Assembly (NCBI RefSeq): GCF_003046585.1
Contig: NZ_QAAE01000007.1
Coordinates: 62,001-126,000, forward strand
Source of the DNA: Nitrosomonas aestuarii
GTDB taxonomy: Bacteria > Pseudomonadota > Gammaproteobacteria > Burkholderiales > Nitrosomonadaceae
Length of the DNA: 64,000 nucleotides
Reading direction: 5' to 3'
The translations under genes were made by a program, and so were the position numbers. Of this stretch, positions 1-9,498 are shown in pieces. How positions within the stretch are numbered: position 1 is the first letter of the stretch; each line of letters opens with the position of its first letter. The notes under the pieces are model-generated. The model was not told the DNA's origin. It did no database searches and was given only the letters and a program-made list of their open reading frames with translations.

Positions 1-26
1 TGTAAAAAATTATATTTTTCCCGAAT

Positions 27-1085
27 TCATTTTTTTAATAATAATTCATCCGATATTTCAGTTTCTGGAAGATTTCGCGAAGTCATTTTGAAAAGTTGCG
101 TCAATGCCCAATTGCTGGTGGCGAAAATACTGGTTGTCAAGATTGTTGCTTTAACGGTGCGTCGTGTGATCTTAACCTGTTTTCCGTCATTAAAGTCGCG
201 GTGATGGTTTATTTTGTTCAAAGTTAAAATGGCCATACCCAGCGCCCACAGACAAAATTTGCGGATGCCTTTTTCATGGGGTGGAATCATGCAGGTATAC
301 GTTAATGCGTTATGCAAATGTTTCCTGGCTACGCCGATCAGATCTGACAGGCCATCCTGGAAGCGGATATCGGAATGATCAGGATGCAGGTCTCTCAGAA
401 TGAATCCTTTTTCAAGAAAAATATCCTGTGGCAGCCAGCAGGCGCCTCGCCTGCGATCATCCCAGATATCCTTGAGAATATTAGTCATTTGTAAACCCTG
501 GCCAAATGAGACAGACAGTTTCATCAATTCGGATTTATGGCGATTGATCTCGGATGAATAATCACAAAAAAGTTCTGTCAGCATTTCACCGACAACACCT
601 GCAACATAGTAGCAATATAAATTCATCGCGGGCAGGTCTTTCAAGCCATCGAGCGTTTCAGTGTCCTGATAATCGGCCATACCGCGGCTCATTATCCGCA
701 CACAACGCTCCAATGCGTTACGTTGGGCTGAGTTAAAGCTATGTGTCACGCGAATAACGGCGGGTGTGTTTTTGATTAAATCATGTTCTGCCGGGATGGT
801 ATGATCTGAAAGCAGCGGATAGAGCTCATCAACAAATTTTTCTGCCGCGATACGGCCGCATACAACTTCGGAAAACATATCGGATAACTGGCGTGTTTGC
901 GCTGAAGAAAGCGCATTATCATCTTCAATGGTGTCGGTAATCCGGCATAATAAATACGCATTACCAATAACCTGTCGAAGTGCTTCGGGCAGTTGAGGAA
1001 TTGTCAGCGCAAATGTGCGTGATACGTCTTTTAAAATATCATTCTGATACCGGGCTTCATCAAAATTTTGCGATTGACTGATCAT
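27..1085 (-). CDS. Squalene/phytoene synthase family protein (likely squalene synthase)
   Basis: Predicted head-to-head prenyl transferase joining two farnesyl diphosphates to presqualene diphosphate/squalene, the entry to hopanoid or carotenoid lipids. The 352-residue protein opens with the family start SRTFALTIPQLP (residues 22-33). It has the first aspartate-rich motif DTIEDD at 51-56 and the second, NILKDIWDD, at 202-210; both bind Mg-diphosphate. A hydrophobic stretch near residues 280-330 may associate with the membrane. Length and motif spacing resemble the longer squalene synthase branch more than the roughly 280-residue HpnC/HpnD proteins, so I do not assign an hpn symbol. It lies 236 bp downstream of lysA on the same strand. 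No hpn genes are nearby, so the end product is inferred. Confidence 0.85.
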   Translation of the reverse strand: MISQSQNFDEARYQNDILKDVSRTFALTIPQLPEALRQVIGNAYLLCRITDTIEDDNALSSAQTRQLSDMFSEVVCGRIAAEKFVDELYPLLSDHTIPAEHDLIKNTPAVIRVTHSFNSAQRNALERCVRIMSRGMADYQDTETLDGLKDLPAMNLYCYYVAGVVGEMLTELFCDYSSEINRHKSELMKLSVSFGQGLQMTNILKDIWDDRRRGACWLPQDIFLEKGFILRDLHPDHSDIRFQDGLSDLIGVARKHLHNALTYTCMIPPHEKGIRKFCLWALGMAILTLNKINHHRDFNDGKQVKITRRTVKATILTTSIFATSNWALTQLFKMTSRNLPETEISDELLLKK

Positions 1086-1321
1086 GGTAAATTTGTTGAG
1101 CAGGAAGCGAATATATTACTACAACACAAGCCTGTACATCGAGACAGATTATGCGGTTTTTGAAATGTTGTTACAGTTATGATTTTGATGTTAGAAGCTG
1201 GCTGAAAATGATTATTTATCAGGTATAAATGCCGTCTTGTTGCATGTTTTTTCCGGGAATTTGCCGTGTTCATCGCGAATGTGGACAATTTATCAAGAAG
1301 CAGCCAAATGTAGCAAAACAT

Positions 1322-2578
1322 TTACGCGGGCAGGATCGTCTCTGATGCAGTCAGTTGATCAATCGTTTCACGCGCCCTGATCAAGTGAACCATGTCGCCG
1401 TCAACCATGACTTCGGCTGCACGCGGTCGCGTATTGTAGTTTGAACTCATACTTGTTCCATAAGCGCCTGCGGACATGACTGCGAGCAGGTCGGCTGCTT
1501 CCAGACTGAATTTACGGTCATGTCCGAGAAAATCGCCTGTTTCACAGACCGGGCCGACAACCTGATAATTGCATAAGTCGCCGTTTCTTTTTAAGACAGG
1601 TAAAATTTCATGATAAGCATTGTACAGGGAAGGGCGCATCAAGTCGTTCATGGCAGCATCGACAATTGCAAAATGACGATCCGGAGTATGTTTGAGATAG
1701 ATCGTCCGGGTAAGCAGCAGCCCTGCATTTCCTACCAGCGAACGGCCTGGTTCAATTAGCAGACGTACTTTGTTCGTTCCCAATGTTTTGCGCAGTGCAT
1801 TGACATAGGTCTGAATGGAAGGGGGTGTTTCGGTCGAATAGCGTATCCCCAATCCCCCGCCGAGATCCAGGTGCGTTATCTGTTGGTTCCCGGATTTCAG
1901 GCGTTGCAAAAGGTTGACTAATTTTTCTCCAGCCTGTGTAAAAGGGGCCAGTTCTGTCAATTGTGAACCGATATGGCAATCCAGACCAGTAAATCGGATA
2001 TGCGGAAATTGATCGGCTGAAAAATAAATCTGCTCGGCTTCTTCTAGCGGTATGCCAAATTTATTCTCTTTCAGGCCGGTTGAAATATACGGATGTGTTT
2101 TGGCGTCCACATCTGGATTGACGCGCAGACTGACGGGCGCAACTTTGTTCATGGCTGCTGCAATCTGGTTGAGTAGTTGCAGTTCTGCGGCGGACTCAAC
2201 ATTAAAGCAGAGAATATCTGTAGCCAGGGCCATGCGCATTTCATCAGCCTGTTTACCCACACCCGAAAAAACGATTTTTTGCGGGTCACCGCCCGCTTTG
2301 ATTACTCTTTGCAATTCTCCGCCCGAGACAATATCAAACCCACTGCCCAGCCGAACAAGCAGATTCAAAATAGCAAGATTGGAGTTGGCTTTTACAGCGT
2401 AGCAGATCAAAAAATCATCGTCCGCAAATGCTTGCTCAAATGCTTGATAAGTTGTGATTAATGCCGCACGTGAATATACATAGCAAGGTGTGCCAAATTT
2501 GCTGGCAATTGTTTCAAGTGGAACGGATTCGACATACAACGCATTCTGTTGATATTCAAAGTGAGGAAAATCACTCAT
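1322..2578 (-). CDS. lysA: Diaminopimelate decarboxylase
   Basis: PLP enzyme that decarboxylates meso-diaminopimelate to L-lysine, the last step of lysine synthesis in the cytoplasm. At 418 residues it has the usual length. The PLP-binding lysine is K63 in CYAVKAN. HIGSQ (202-206), the glycine loop GGGLG (240-244) and EPGRS (276-280) shape the phosphate site. C345 in CETGD is the catalytic cysteine from the partner subunit. The start codon overlaps the stop of the small lipoprotein gene lptM by an ATGA junction, a pairing common in proteobacteria. No anomalies were seen. Confidence 0.97.
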   Translation of the reverse strand: MSDFPHFEYQQNALYVESVPLETIASKFGTPCYVYSRAALITTYQAFEQAFADDDFLICYAVKANSNLAILNLLVRLGSGFDIVSGGELQRVIKAGGDPQKIVFSGVGKQADEMRMALATDILCFNVESAAELQLLNQIAAAMNKVAPVSLRVNPDVDAKTHPYISTGLKENKFGIPLEEAEQIYFSADQFPHIRFTGLDCHIGSQLTELAPFTQAGEKLVNLLQRLKSGNQQITHLDLGGGLGIRYSTETPPSIQTYVNALRKTLGTNKVRLLIEPGRSLVGNAGLLLTRTIYLKHTPDRHFAIVDAAMNDLMRPSLYNAYHEILPVLKRNGDLCNYQVVGPVCETGDFLGHDRKFSLEAADLLAVMSAGAYGTSMSSNYNTRPRAAEVMVDGDMVHLIRARETIDQLTASETILPA

Positions 2579-2748
2579 TCTTCAGTTCCCGTGGTAACGG
2601 CTGCCGGTGGCGTGGTCGGCTCCATAGATATAGTGGGTGCCTCGCCTTCAGGTAGATAAAGTGGCCCTTTGTTGCCACAAGCAACCAATAAATTCAGTGT
2701 CAGTACCAAAAAAAAAGTTATGTAAAATAATCGTATCAATAAATGCAC
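2575..2748 (-). CDS. lptM: LptM-type small lipoprotein
   Basis: A 57-residue lipoprotein. It begins at a GTG (2748) behind a GGAGAT ribosome site. A hydrophobic stretch (about residues 3-23) leads to lipobox LVAC with C24 as the lipidated residue. The family hallmark CGNKGPLYLP follows directly. LptM (formerly YifL) helps the LPS translocon LptDE mature at the outer membrane. Its stop codon overlaps the lysA start (ATGA), which matches the conserved lptM-lysA order. The tail after residue 35 is short, acidic and Pro/Thr-rich. The signature plus synteny make this call firm. Confidence 0.85.
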   Translation of the reverse strand: MHLLIRLFYITFFLVLTLNLLVACGNKGPLYLPEGEAPTISMEPTTPPAAVTTGTEE

Positions 2749-2826
2749 AAATAATCTCCTTCACACTAACAGGCTTGGGATACTATCATAAGAAATCGTA
2801 AGATTTGTTTAACTTTTTGTTAAAAA

Positions 2827-3480
2827 TTATAAAACTATGGTGCGCTGGATATTTTCCAGTTCGTCATTCAACCAGCGAACCAAATCATCGGTTAATTGAT
2901 CGCTGGTAATCGAAAAAGCTTTGACAGCACCTGCGGCATTTGCTGTCGGCGATGACTGGCTGGCGTTAAAACTTTTCTGGGCGATCAGTCTATGTTTGTT
3001 ATTGATCAGACTTGCGCGAAAACGTACCCATACATGGCTATCTGTCAATGTTTCGAAATTTTGAAAAAAATCCTCCAATTCAATGTGTAATTCAAATTCT
3101 GCCTTAGCCACATTGCTGTCCTGAATAACGAGATGAGCCGTATCAGCTGCAATTTTTTGTTTTATTTGTTGCGTCAATAGAAAGGCGGGTGGTGCAGTCC
3201 AGCGGCTGTCTGCATAAGTGTATGCTTGAGAAGCATTATGGTAAGCAAGACGGTAATGTATTGCCTGGGTATCCAGCCATAAAGGCGCAATGACCTGTGC
3301 AACTAGAATTTTCTTGCCATTTTTACGGGTTTCCAACCCTGATTGCTGTGCTTGTTCAGGGATATGGCTGCCAACAATATCTACAAAATTGTATAACGCA
3401 GGGCCCTTGCCCGGTTTTGGAAATAGCGTACATCCTGACAACAGCAGGATTCCAAGTATGATTGCGACACTTTTATTCAT
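2827..3480 (-). CDS. ABC-type transport auxiliary lipoprotein (Mla/Pqi-type)
   Basis: A 217-residue lipoprotein with a signal peptide and lipobox LLSGC (C17). It resembles the ABC_trans_aux/PqiC family, periplasmic lipoproteins that accompany MCE-type lipid transporters. The visible fold signature is an early ALYNF strand, IAPLW near residue 65 and WTAPPAFLLTQQI near residue 95. The start overlaps the mlaD stop by 4 bp, making it the fourth gene of the mlaE-mlaF-mlaD operon. It probably contacts the MCE protein on the outer-membrane side; that role is inferred from the family and operon position. Confidence 0.8.
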   Translation of the reverse strand: MNKSVAIILGILLLSGCTLFPKPGKGPALYNFVDIVGSHIPEQAQQSGLETRKNGKKILVAQVIAPLWLDTQAIHYRLAYHNASQAYTYADSRWTAPPAFLLTQQIKQKIAADTAHLVIQDSNVAKAEFELHIELEDFFQNFETLTDSHVWVRFRASLINNKHRLIAQKSFNASQSSPTANAAGAVKAFSITSDQLTDDLVRWLNDELENIQRTIVL

Positions 3481-4388
3481 TGCATATTTCCTGAAGGCGC
3501 TATAAAACCTGCTTCGCCTGGCCCCGGCAGCGATTCTGTGTGTCCGAATAACAGCATTTGGGGGTTTTCTTCCAGTTGGTGCAATACGCGGTTCAGACTT
3601 TGAGAATTTCGCATTAAACTGGTACTGGCTTTGCGTAATTGAGGAATGGTGGTTGCGATTTCCTGTGTGCTGTTCGTCAGACTGTCTATAATTCCGTCCT
3701 GTTGATTAACTTTTTTCATGGATTCATTGATTTCGTTGAGTAAGTCATCCAGATGGCTGACCAGGATAGTAGATTCAGTTGTTAACCTGGTAAATGACTC
3801 GAGTCCCGGTTGTAAATTGTTTGCAATGTCGTCAAATCCCCGTGTTACTTTGCCAATATTCTGCAGGATGTTGGCAATCTGTTCTTGATTCTCGTCGTTT
3901 AGCAACTGATGCAACTTAATGACCAGTTCATTGACATTATTGAGAATATTCTGACCATAACCGGTGACTTCATCCAGCAGTGAAGGACGCATCGGAATGC
4001 GTGCGTCCTCAGGGAGTATCTCGGGTGGAATTTTAGTATGTTCAGTATCATTTCTGAGCTGCAGGTAGGCCAGTCCGGTGATACCCTGATAGCCCAATTG
4101 AGCATAAATATTACTTGGCAAATGGATACTGCCGTCAATTGCAATATCGATCAGAATCTGGTTCATGTTATCAGGGTCAAAATAAATTCGATTCACCTTG
4201 CCGATATTAACGCCCCGGTAATATACCGATGCCTGTACCCCAAGTCCGGTTACCGATTCCCGCGAAACCACCTGATAATGATCATGCTCGATAGAATCAC
4301 CTTTGAACCAGTGCGCCACAATGAGTGCGGCAGCACCAAAGCAAATGACAAAAAGACCTGCTATGAGGGCATGTGCCCGGTTTTCCAT
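3477..4388 (-). CDS. mlaD: MlaD/MCE-family substrate-binding protein
   Basis: A 303-residue inner-membrane-anchored periplasmic protein. It has one N-terminal transmembrane helix (about residues 7-27), then an MCE domain with the typical phrase GLGVQASVYYRGVNIGKV near residues 48-65 and GYQGITGLAYLQL near 98-110. A long helical C-terminal region (about 140-290) looks like the pore or coiled-coil part that extends toward the outer membrane. MCE proteins form rings that carry phospholipids between the membranes. It overlaps the ATPase gene by 28 bp and the lipoprotein gene by 4 bp, so translation is coupled. It is longer than E. coli MlaD, closer to the extended MCE type. Confidence 0.88.
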   Translation of the reverse strand: MENRAHALIAGLFVICFGAAALIVAHWFKGDSIEHDHYQVVSRESVTGLGVQASVYYRGVNIGKVNRIYFDPDNMNQILIDIAIDGSIHLPSNIYAQLGYQGITGLAYLQLRNDTEHTKIPPEILPEDARIPMRPSLLDEVTGYGQNILNNVNELVIKLHQLLNDENQEQIANILQNIGKVTRGFDDIANNLQPGLESFTRLTTESTILVSHLDDLLNEINESMKKVNQQDGIIDSLTNSTQEIATTIPQLRKASTSLMRNSQSLNRVLHQLEENPQMLLFGHTESLPGPGEAGFIAPSGNMQ

Positions 4389-5167
4389 GATTGTTCCCTG
4401 TTATCGGTACGTTGAAATTTTTCACGTTCACTCTTGAAAAAGCTTTCTATAAATGGATGTGAGTGGTGACGTATTTGCTGCAATGAGCCAACGGTGACAA
4501 CCTGTTTGTCTGCTAAAACAGCAATGCGGTCGGATAAGGCAATTAAGGTATCGATATCATGCGTGACCATCACGATTGTTAAATCCAGCTCGCTGCGCAT
4601 ATCCTGAATTAATCGTACAAAACTTGCGCTTAATTCGGGGTCCAGGCCTGCGGTTGGTTCGTCCAGAAACAATAGTTCAGGATCGAGTGCCAGTGCACGC
4701 GCCAGAGAAACACGTTTAATCATGCCACCGGATAGATTCGCTGGCATTTTATGAGCATGTTCAGGTTCAATCGCGACCATATTCAACTTGATCATTACGA
4801 GATCATGAATCGTTCGTTCATCAAGTGTTCGTAATTCGCGCAATGGTAGTGCAATATTGTCATATACTGTCAAAGCACTGAACAGCGCGCCTTGTTGAAA
4901 TAATACACCTGTGCGATTTCGAATACTTTTGTGCAAAGCAAAGTCACAATTATAACGTGAGCAGCCGAAAATTTTGACACTTCCTTTGACTAGCTGTTCA
5001 AGCCCCAGTATTTGACGCAACAACACAGTTTTGCCGCTGCCTGAACCGCCGACAATCGCAAGTACTTCGCCTTGTTTAATGTTTAAGTTCAAATCCTGGT
5101 GAACGATATGCTGTCCAAATTGAGTGTGAAGACCTTCTATTTCAATGATGTCAGGCGCTTGATCCAT
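4361..5167 (-). CDS. mlaF: ABC transporter ATP-binding protein, MlaF-type
   Basis: Cytoplasmic ATPase of the lipid transporter, 268 residues. It has Walker A GGSGSGKT (40-47), a Q-loop around Q91-Q92, the signature LSGGM (145-149) and Walker B LLFLDE (165-170). The D-loop and H-switch (MVTHD near residue 204) are also present, so the ATPase looks fully competent. The LSGGM variant is typical of MlaF. It sits between the permease gene (8 bp away) and mlaD, giving the order mlaE-mlaF-mlaD-lipoprotein. Confidence 0.92.
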   Translation of the reverse strand: MDQAPDIIEIEGLHTQFGQHIVHQDLNLNIKQGEVLAIVGGSGSGKTVLLRQILGLEQLVKGSVKIFGCSRYNCDFALHKSIRNRTGVLFQQGALFSALTVYDNIALPLRELRTLDERTIHDLVMIKLNMVAIEPEHAHKMPANLSGGMIKRVSLARALALDPELLFLDEPTAGLDPELSASFVRLIQDMRSELDLTIVMVTHDIDTLIALSDRIAVLADKQVVTVGSLQQIRHHSHPFIESFFKSEREKFQRTDNREQSWKTGHMPS

Positions 5168-5175
5168 AAGTCAGG

Positions 5176-6312
5176 CTAGATAATCCCTACATCTGAAAAT
5201 ACAACTGCAAAAATTGCATCAATGATGATCACCACGGTAATGGATGTTACAACAGACGTTGTTGTACCTTCTCCAAGGCTTTCAGTATTCGGTTTGATTC
5301 TGAGACCAAAATGGCATGCGATCAATGCGATAACCATGCCACTTACAGCGCCCTTGCCAAGCCCAAGCCATAAATTTGCAATGGGTACGGAATCCGGAAG
5401 TGCATGATAAAAATAATAGTAGCTGAGGCCCAGCTGGATTTCAGCCGCAATTATCCCGCCTAATAAAGCAATGGCACTGGTCCAGAGGACGAGCAGCGGC
5501 ATCGCAAGACCCAGGCCGATAATTTTTGGAAAAATCAGTCGCTGACTATGTGAAATCCCCATGACAGTTAAGGCGTCCAGTTCCTGAGTTACGCGCATGA
5601 CACCCAGTTGTGCGGTCATCGATGAGCCGGACCGGCCAGCAACGAGAATAGCGGCGAGCAGAGGCCCGAGTTCCCGGATAATGCTGATTCCCAGAATATT
5701 GACAATAAAGATATCAGCGCCAAACATCTGCAATTGCTCAGAAGACAGGTAGCTGAGTACAATTCCAATTAAAAACCCGACCAGTGCGGTAATTCCCAGG
5801 GCTTGCGCACCGGTGCGATAGAGATTTGCTGAAATCTCGCGCCAGGGGATGTATGCCGGGTGACGTAAAAAATATAGGCAGTCGAGTAGTAATTGACCGA
5901 TCATGATGATGATGCTGGTCAAATTGTCCCACAGCAGCAATCCCAGTTTGCCGACAGCACGTAGCGGCCAGAAAAAATCTTTATTTTCTGTTTGTGATTT
6001 TTTATTCGGCAGGCTTTCGATGCGCCGCAGCATTTTTTCATGTTCAGGCCGTACTATTAAATGCTCGGGACGCTGAGCGTTCCAAACCTGCCATAGTAAA
6101 ACGATGCCTGCAGTATCCAGATGGCGGATGCCACTCAAATCCCAGCACAGGTCACGATTTTCTGCATGCCGGGCGAGCGCTGCTGCAATGTGCCGGTATC
6201 TGTTTTCCAATGCAACCAGTGTAAAATCCCCGGTTAACAGCAGGCGGCCCGAATGGTCATCATCGATCAGTTGATACCAGTCGTTGCCGGATTTTTGTGT
6301 GCTCATCGGCAT
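5176..6312 (-). CDS. mlaE: MlaE-family permease with fused N-terminal STAS domain
   Basis: Inner-membrane permease of the Mla-type transporter. The first roughly 90 residues form a STAS domain (RLLLTGDFTL, then DLSGIRHLDTAG). In E. coli that role belongs to the separate MlaB protein. The remainder is the five-helix MlaE permease, including RELGPLLAAILVAGRSGS and the EMDALT-like segment TQELDALTVMGIS. I start at the ATG at 6312; a second ATG is at 6306. The frame stays open upstream to a TTG at 6393, but that extension adds a low-complexity lead and lacks a good ribosome site. It is the first gene of the operon. A separate mlaB is not needed. Confidence 0.88.
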   Translation of the reverse strand: MPMSTQKSGNDWYQLIDDDHSGRLLLTGDFTLVALENRYRHIAAALARHAENRDLCWDLSGIRHLDTAGIVLLWQVWNAQRPEHLIVRPEHEKMLRRIESLPNKKSQTENKDFFWPLRAVGKLGLLLWDNLTSIIIMIGQLLLDCLYFLRHPAYIPWREISANLYRTGAQALGITALVGFLIGIVLSYLSSEQLQMFGADIFIVNILGISIIRELGPLLAAILVAGRSGSSMTAQLGVMRVTQELDALTVMGISHSQRLIFPKIIGLGLAMPLLVLWTSAIALLGGIIAAEIQLGLSYYYFYHALPDSVPIANLWLGLGKGAVSGMVIALIACHFGLRIKPNTESLGEGTTTSVVTSITVVIIIDAIFAVVFSDVGII

Positions 6313-6451
6313 CAAAGTAATTTCAAGGTTCGTTTGAGGTGGTGCGGTGCAGTGCGGACAAAATTGTAAATTGAATCGTCTACTGTATATCAATTAGTCA
6401 GTAACATTCAAATTTATGGAGAATTATTTAAAGTAATGCGGTGTTTCGTAT

Positions 6452-7870
6452 CTATTGCGCGCGCGCTACCTCAGTTCGCGCCAGCGCAGGATTTGAAGCA
6501 AAGTAATTTTTAATGCCGCCAAAAATCGCCTTTGCCATTTTTCTCTGATAATCCTGATTTTTTAATTTCCTTTCTTCACTGGGGTTGGTGATAAAGGCGG
6601 TTTCAACCAGAATGGAAGGAATATCCGGGGACTTGAGTACTACAAAACCGGCCTGTTCAACTGTTTTTTTGTGTAGCCGGTTAATCTGCCCGAGTTCATT
6701 CAGAACAAGCTCAGCCACTTTGACACTGTCACTGATAGTGGCACTCATGGATAAATCCAGAATGATTTCGCGCATATCCCCTGATTTCGTGGCTATATTA
6801 ACACCACCTATCAGATTGCTGTCCGCATTGTTTTCTTTTTGTGCCAGCCAGCTTGCAGTGGTGGACGTTGCGCCATGCTCTGATAATGTGTAAACGGATG
6901 AACCATGTGCATGCGGCCGGGGACTGCCGTCGGCATGAATGGAAACGAACAAGTCAGCATTTTGTTGCCGTGCAATTTCCTGTCGACGCTTGAGTGGAAG
7001 ATCGAAATCACCATCGCGCGTTAAAATTGCGCGCATAAAGGGTTCCTTGTCAATAATAGTCTTCAGCTTGCGGGAGATCGCCAGCGTAATATCCTTTTCT
7101 CTTGTGCCGTTGTCGCCAACTGCGCCAGGGTCTCTACCGCCATGTCCTGGATCAATCGCGACAATGATGGTTCGGGGCGGAGTGGGTTTGTGGTATTGAG
7201 CAACCTGATAACTTTTAGGTGAAAATCTGTTTGTGTCTTTGGATGTTTGCCTAGATGTCTGCCGTTCAGGCTTCTTCTTGAGCAAAGATGCAACCAAATC
7301 ACCGAGTGCGTCACCGTCCACGTTCTTTCTAGTGCTGGTTTCTTTTATATTTGTGTCCATCTCAGCAATAGCGGCTTTGTCGGGCTGAAAGATGTCCAGT
7401 ACGAGCCGGTATCCGTGATCGTCGGCGGGTTCCATTAAAAATGTCCTTGGCACGACATCGGCTTTCAGGTCAAAGACCAGACGAAGGATATGCGGTTTAA
7501 AACGCCCGTAGCGGATTTGCGCAATAAAGGGGTCGGTTGGGTCTATCTTGGCAGGTAAAGACTTGATTGTCCGGTTAAGTGTTACATTTACCAGGTCAAC
7601 AACAACGCGTCCCGGGTTGCTGAGCATGCTTAGCTCGTACTGGATGGGTTGATCGGATTCCAGTGTGATGCGGGTATGATGATCGGCCAGACCCACCCGC
7701 GCTGCGGTAATGATGGTATCGGTTGCGAGCGCCGGTTTGCTGTGAAATGATATGAAGCAGGTCAGCAGCGCCAGTATGAACAGCAAGTAATATGCTCTGC
7801 GGACAGAAATATCAAGCAATACACAACGTAAGCGTGTAAATGACATAAACGTTGGTGTTGCTGCAGTCAT
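6452..7870 (-). CDS. amiC: N-acetylmuramoyl-L-alanine amidase, AmiC type
   Basis: Periplasmic zinc amidase that cuts the stem peptide from murein and splits daughter cells. It has a long hydrophobic signal segment (YYLLFILALLTCF), an N-terminal AMIN domain (IQYELSMLSNPGRVVVDL), a linker, then an Amidase_3 domain with VAIDPGHGGRDPGAVG, a conserved ExD region, FVSIHADGS and the late SILVETAFITN carrying the catalytic glutamate. The start is uncertain: the frame is open to an ATG at 7912, but the ATG at 7870 lies just after the tsaE stop and avoids a 40-bp overlap. The tsaE-amiC pairing is a common arrangement in proteobacteria. Confidence 0.9.
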   Translation of the reverse strand: MTAATPTFMSFTRLRCVLLDISVRRAYYLLFILALLTCFISFHSKPALATDTIITAARVGLADHHTRITLESDQPIQYELSMLSNPGRVVVDLVNVTLNRTIKSLPAKIDPTDPFIAQIRYGRFKPHILRLVFDLKADVVPRTFLMEPADDHGYRLVLDIFQPDKAAIAEMDTNIKETSTRKNVDGDALGDLVASLLKKKPERQTSRQTSKDTNRFSPKSYQVAQYHKPTPPRTIIVAIDPGHGGRDPGAVGDNGTREKDITLAISRKLKTIIDKEPFMRAILTRDGDFDLPLKRRQEIARQQNADLFVSIHADGSPRPHAHGSSVYTLSEHGATSTTASWLAQKENNADSNLIGGVNIATKSGDMREIILDLSMSATISDSVKVAELVLNELGQINRLHKKTVEQAGFVVLKSPDIPSILVETAFITNPSEERKLKNQDYQRKMAKAIFGGIKNYFASNPALARTEVARAQ

Positions 7871-7872
7871 GG

Positions 7873-8391
7873 TCAATCCGGGTTTTGCCGATGCCTTAAA
7901 CATAGTAAACATTGCTCCCCTGCATCCGTATCAGCGTGAATCGAGATATTGCGGCCGGATTCAAGTATTTGAAAATTGATCTGTAAATCGGCTGCCGGCA
8001 AAAGTCCGGCAGCTTTTTCCGGCCACTCTATCAAGCAAACTGAATTTGCATTAAAGTAATCCCGGAAACCTGCTTCTTCCCATTCATAAGGATCACTGAA
8101 TCGATAGAAATCAAAGTGATACAAGTATAACCTAGAAATTTTATAGATTTCAACTAAATTATAGGTCGGACTTTTTACGGTGTGTTGATGGCCAAGTCCA
8201 TGTAAAATACCCCGTACCAGTGTTGTTTTACCGGCACCTAGATTTCCATTGAGGAAAATAATCAGATTCGGTTTTAAGACAGTGGAAATTTTTTTACCTA
8301 AAGTCAGCGTATCTGCTTCGTTGGCGAGATAAAATGACAATCCTAATTTAGAATCTGGATCATGGATACTGCGCAAGAAAAGACCTCCCAT
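7873..8391 (-). CDS. tsaE: tRNA threonylcarbamoyladenosine biosynthesis ATPase TsaE
   Basis: Small ATPase of the TsaBDE complex that makes t6A at position 37 of ANN-decoding tRNAs. Walker A is GNLGAGKTT (49-57), followed by the family segment VKSPTYNLVEIY and the DFYRFSDPYEWEE region that replaces Walker B. At 172 residues from the ATG at 8391 it has about 17 extra N-terminal residues; an in-frame TTG just before SFYLANEADTL would give a more typical length. It is divergent from queG with only a few bases between the starts, so the two genes share a promoter region. It is followed by amiC. Confidence 0.92.
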   Translation of the reverse strand: MGGLFLRSIHDPDSKLGLSFYLANEADTLTLGKKISTVLKPNLIIFLNGNLGAGKTTLVRGILHGLGHQHTVKSPTYNLVEIYKISRLYLYHFDFYRFSDPYEWEEAGFRDYFNANSVCLIEWPEKAAGLLPAADLQINFQILESGRNISIHADTDAGEQCLLCLRHRQNPD

Positions 8392-8394
8392 AAT

Positions 8395-9498
8395 ATGTCA
8401 GACAATTCCGGACTTGATGTTGCCGGCCTGGCTCTAAACATCAAAGCCTGGGGCAAGGAACTGGGTTTTCAGGAAATTCGTATCGCCGACGCGCATGCAG
8501 ATATGTCCGAAGCGGAAGCCGGGATGTTCAAATGGCTTGATGAAGGATATCACGGTGCAATGGATTATATGGGAAAACATGGCACCAAACGTTCGCGTCC
8601 CGATGAACTGGTTGCCGGCACGAAGCGGGTTATTTCCGTACGAATGAATTATTATCCGCCAAAAGCAAAAGAGAGCTGGACGGTGATCAACAACGGTGAT
8701 CAGGCGTTTATTTCCCGTTATGCGCTGGGCCGTGATTATCACAAGGTTCTACGCGCACGCATGCAGAAACTGGCTGAAAAAATCCAGCACGCTATTGGAT
8801 CATTCAATTATCGCGTTTTTTCCGACAGTGCTCCGGTGATGGAGGTAGAATGGGCGCAAAAATCCGGCCTTGGCTGGCGCGGCAAACATACGCTGTTGCT
8901 GTCGCGTCAGGCCGGTTCATTTTTTTTTCTCGGTGAGATTTATACCGATTTGTTATTGCCTGTTGATGCACCTGTTGGCACAAAAGGCAGTTTTTGCGGC
9001 AGTTGTACTAAATGTATCGACATCTGTCCGACCCAGGCTATTGTCGCGCCTTATCAGGTTGATGCCCGACGCTGTATTTCATATCTCACCATTGAACTGA
9101 AAGAAAGTATACCCGAATCTTTGCGACCACTTATCGGCAACCGTATTTATGGCTGTGACGATTGTCAGCTGGTCTGTCCCTGGAATAAATTTTCTCATCT
9201 TACGGATGAAGAAGATTTTCATGTGCGTCATGGTCTGGATGATATTACGCTGCTTGAATTATTCAGCTGGAATAAAGCAGAATTTGAATCCAGGCTGGCA
9301 GGCAGCCCGATTCGCCGCATTGGCTATCTACAATGGCTGCGTAATATTGCAGTAGGGCTGGGTAATGCACCTTATTCACCGGAGATAATACAAGCGCTGC
9401 AGACACGGCTGGATGACGATTCCGAAATGGTGCGCGAACATGTGCAGTGGGCACTGGAACAACAATACAAAAAAGAAAATAAGGAGTCTACCGAATAG
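8395..9498 (+). CDS. queG: Epoxyqueuosine reductase
   Basis: Cobalamin- and Fe-S-dependent enzyme that reduces epoxyqueuosine to queuosine in tRNA. From the ATG at 8395 it has 367 residues. The catalytic aspartate region is FSDSAPVMEVEWA (D144). The first cluster motif is CGSCTKCIDIC (C201, C204, C207, C211). C227 and YGCDDCQLVC (C254, C257, C261) supply the second 4Fe-4S cluster. A C-terminal HEAT-like tail follows. An upstream in-frame ATG at 8362 overlaps tsaE and is less likely. The stop codon abuts the purT start directly. Confidence 0.95.
   Translation: MSDNSGLDVAGLALNIKAWGKELGFQEIRIADAHADMSEAEAGMFKWLDEGYHGAMDYMGKHGTKRSRPDELVAGTKRVISVRMNYYPPKAKESWTVINNGDQAFISRYALGRDYHKVLRARMQKLAEKIQHAIGSFNYRVFSDSAPVMEVEWAQKSGLGWRGKHTLLLSRQAGSFFFLGEIYTDLLLPVDAPVGTKGSFCGSCTKCIDICPTQAIVAPYQVDARRCISYLTIELKESIPESLRPLIGNRIYGCDDCQLVCPWNKFSHLTDEEDFHVRHGLDDITLLELFSWNKAEFESRLAGSPIRRIGYLQWLRNIAVGLGNAPYSPEIIQALQTRLDDDSEMVREHVQWALEQQYKKENKESTE

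Noticed and set aside
1082-1321. 79-codon minus-strand frame between lysA and the squalene synthase gene
   Set aside because: No ribosome site, no conserved features, and composition unlike the coding neighbours; treated as intergenic.
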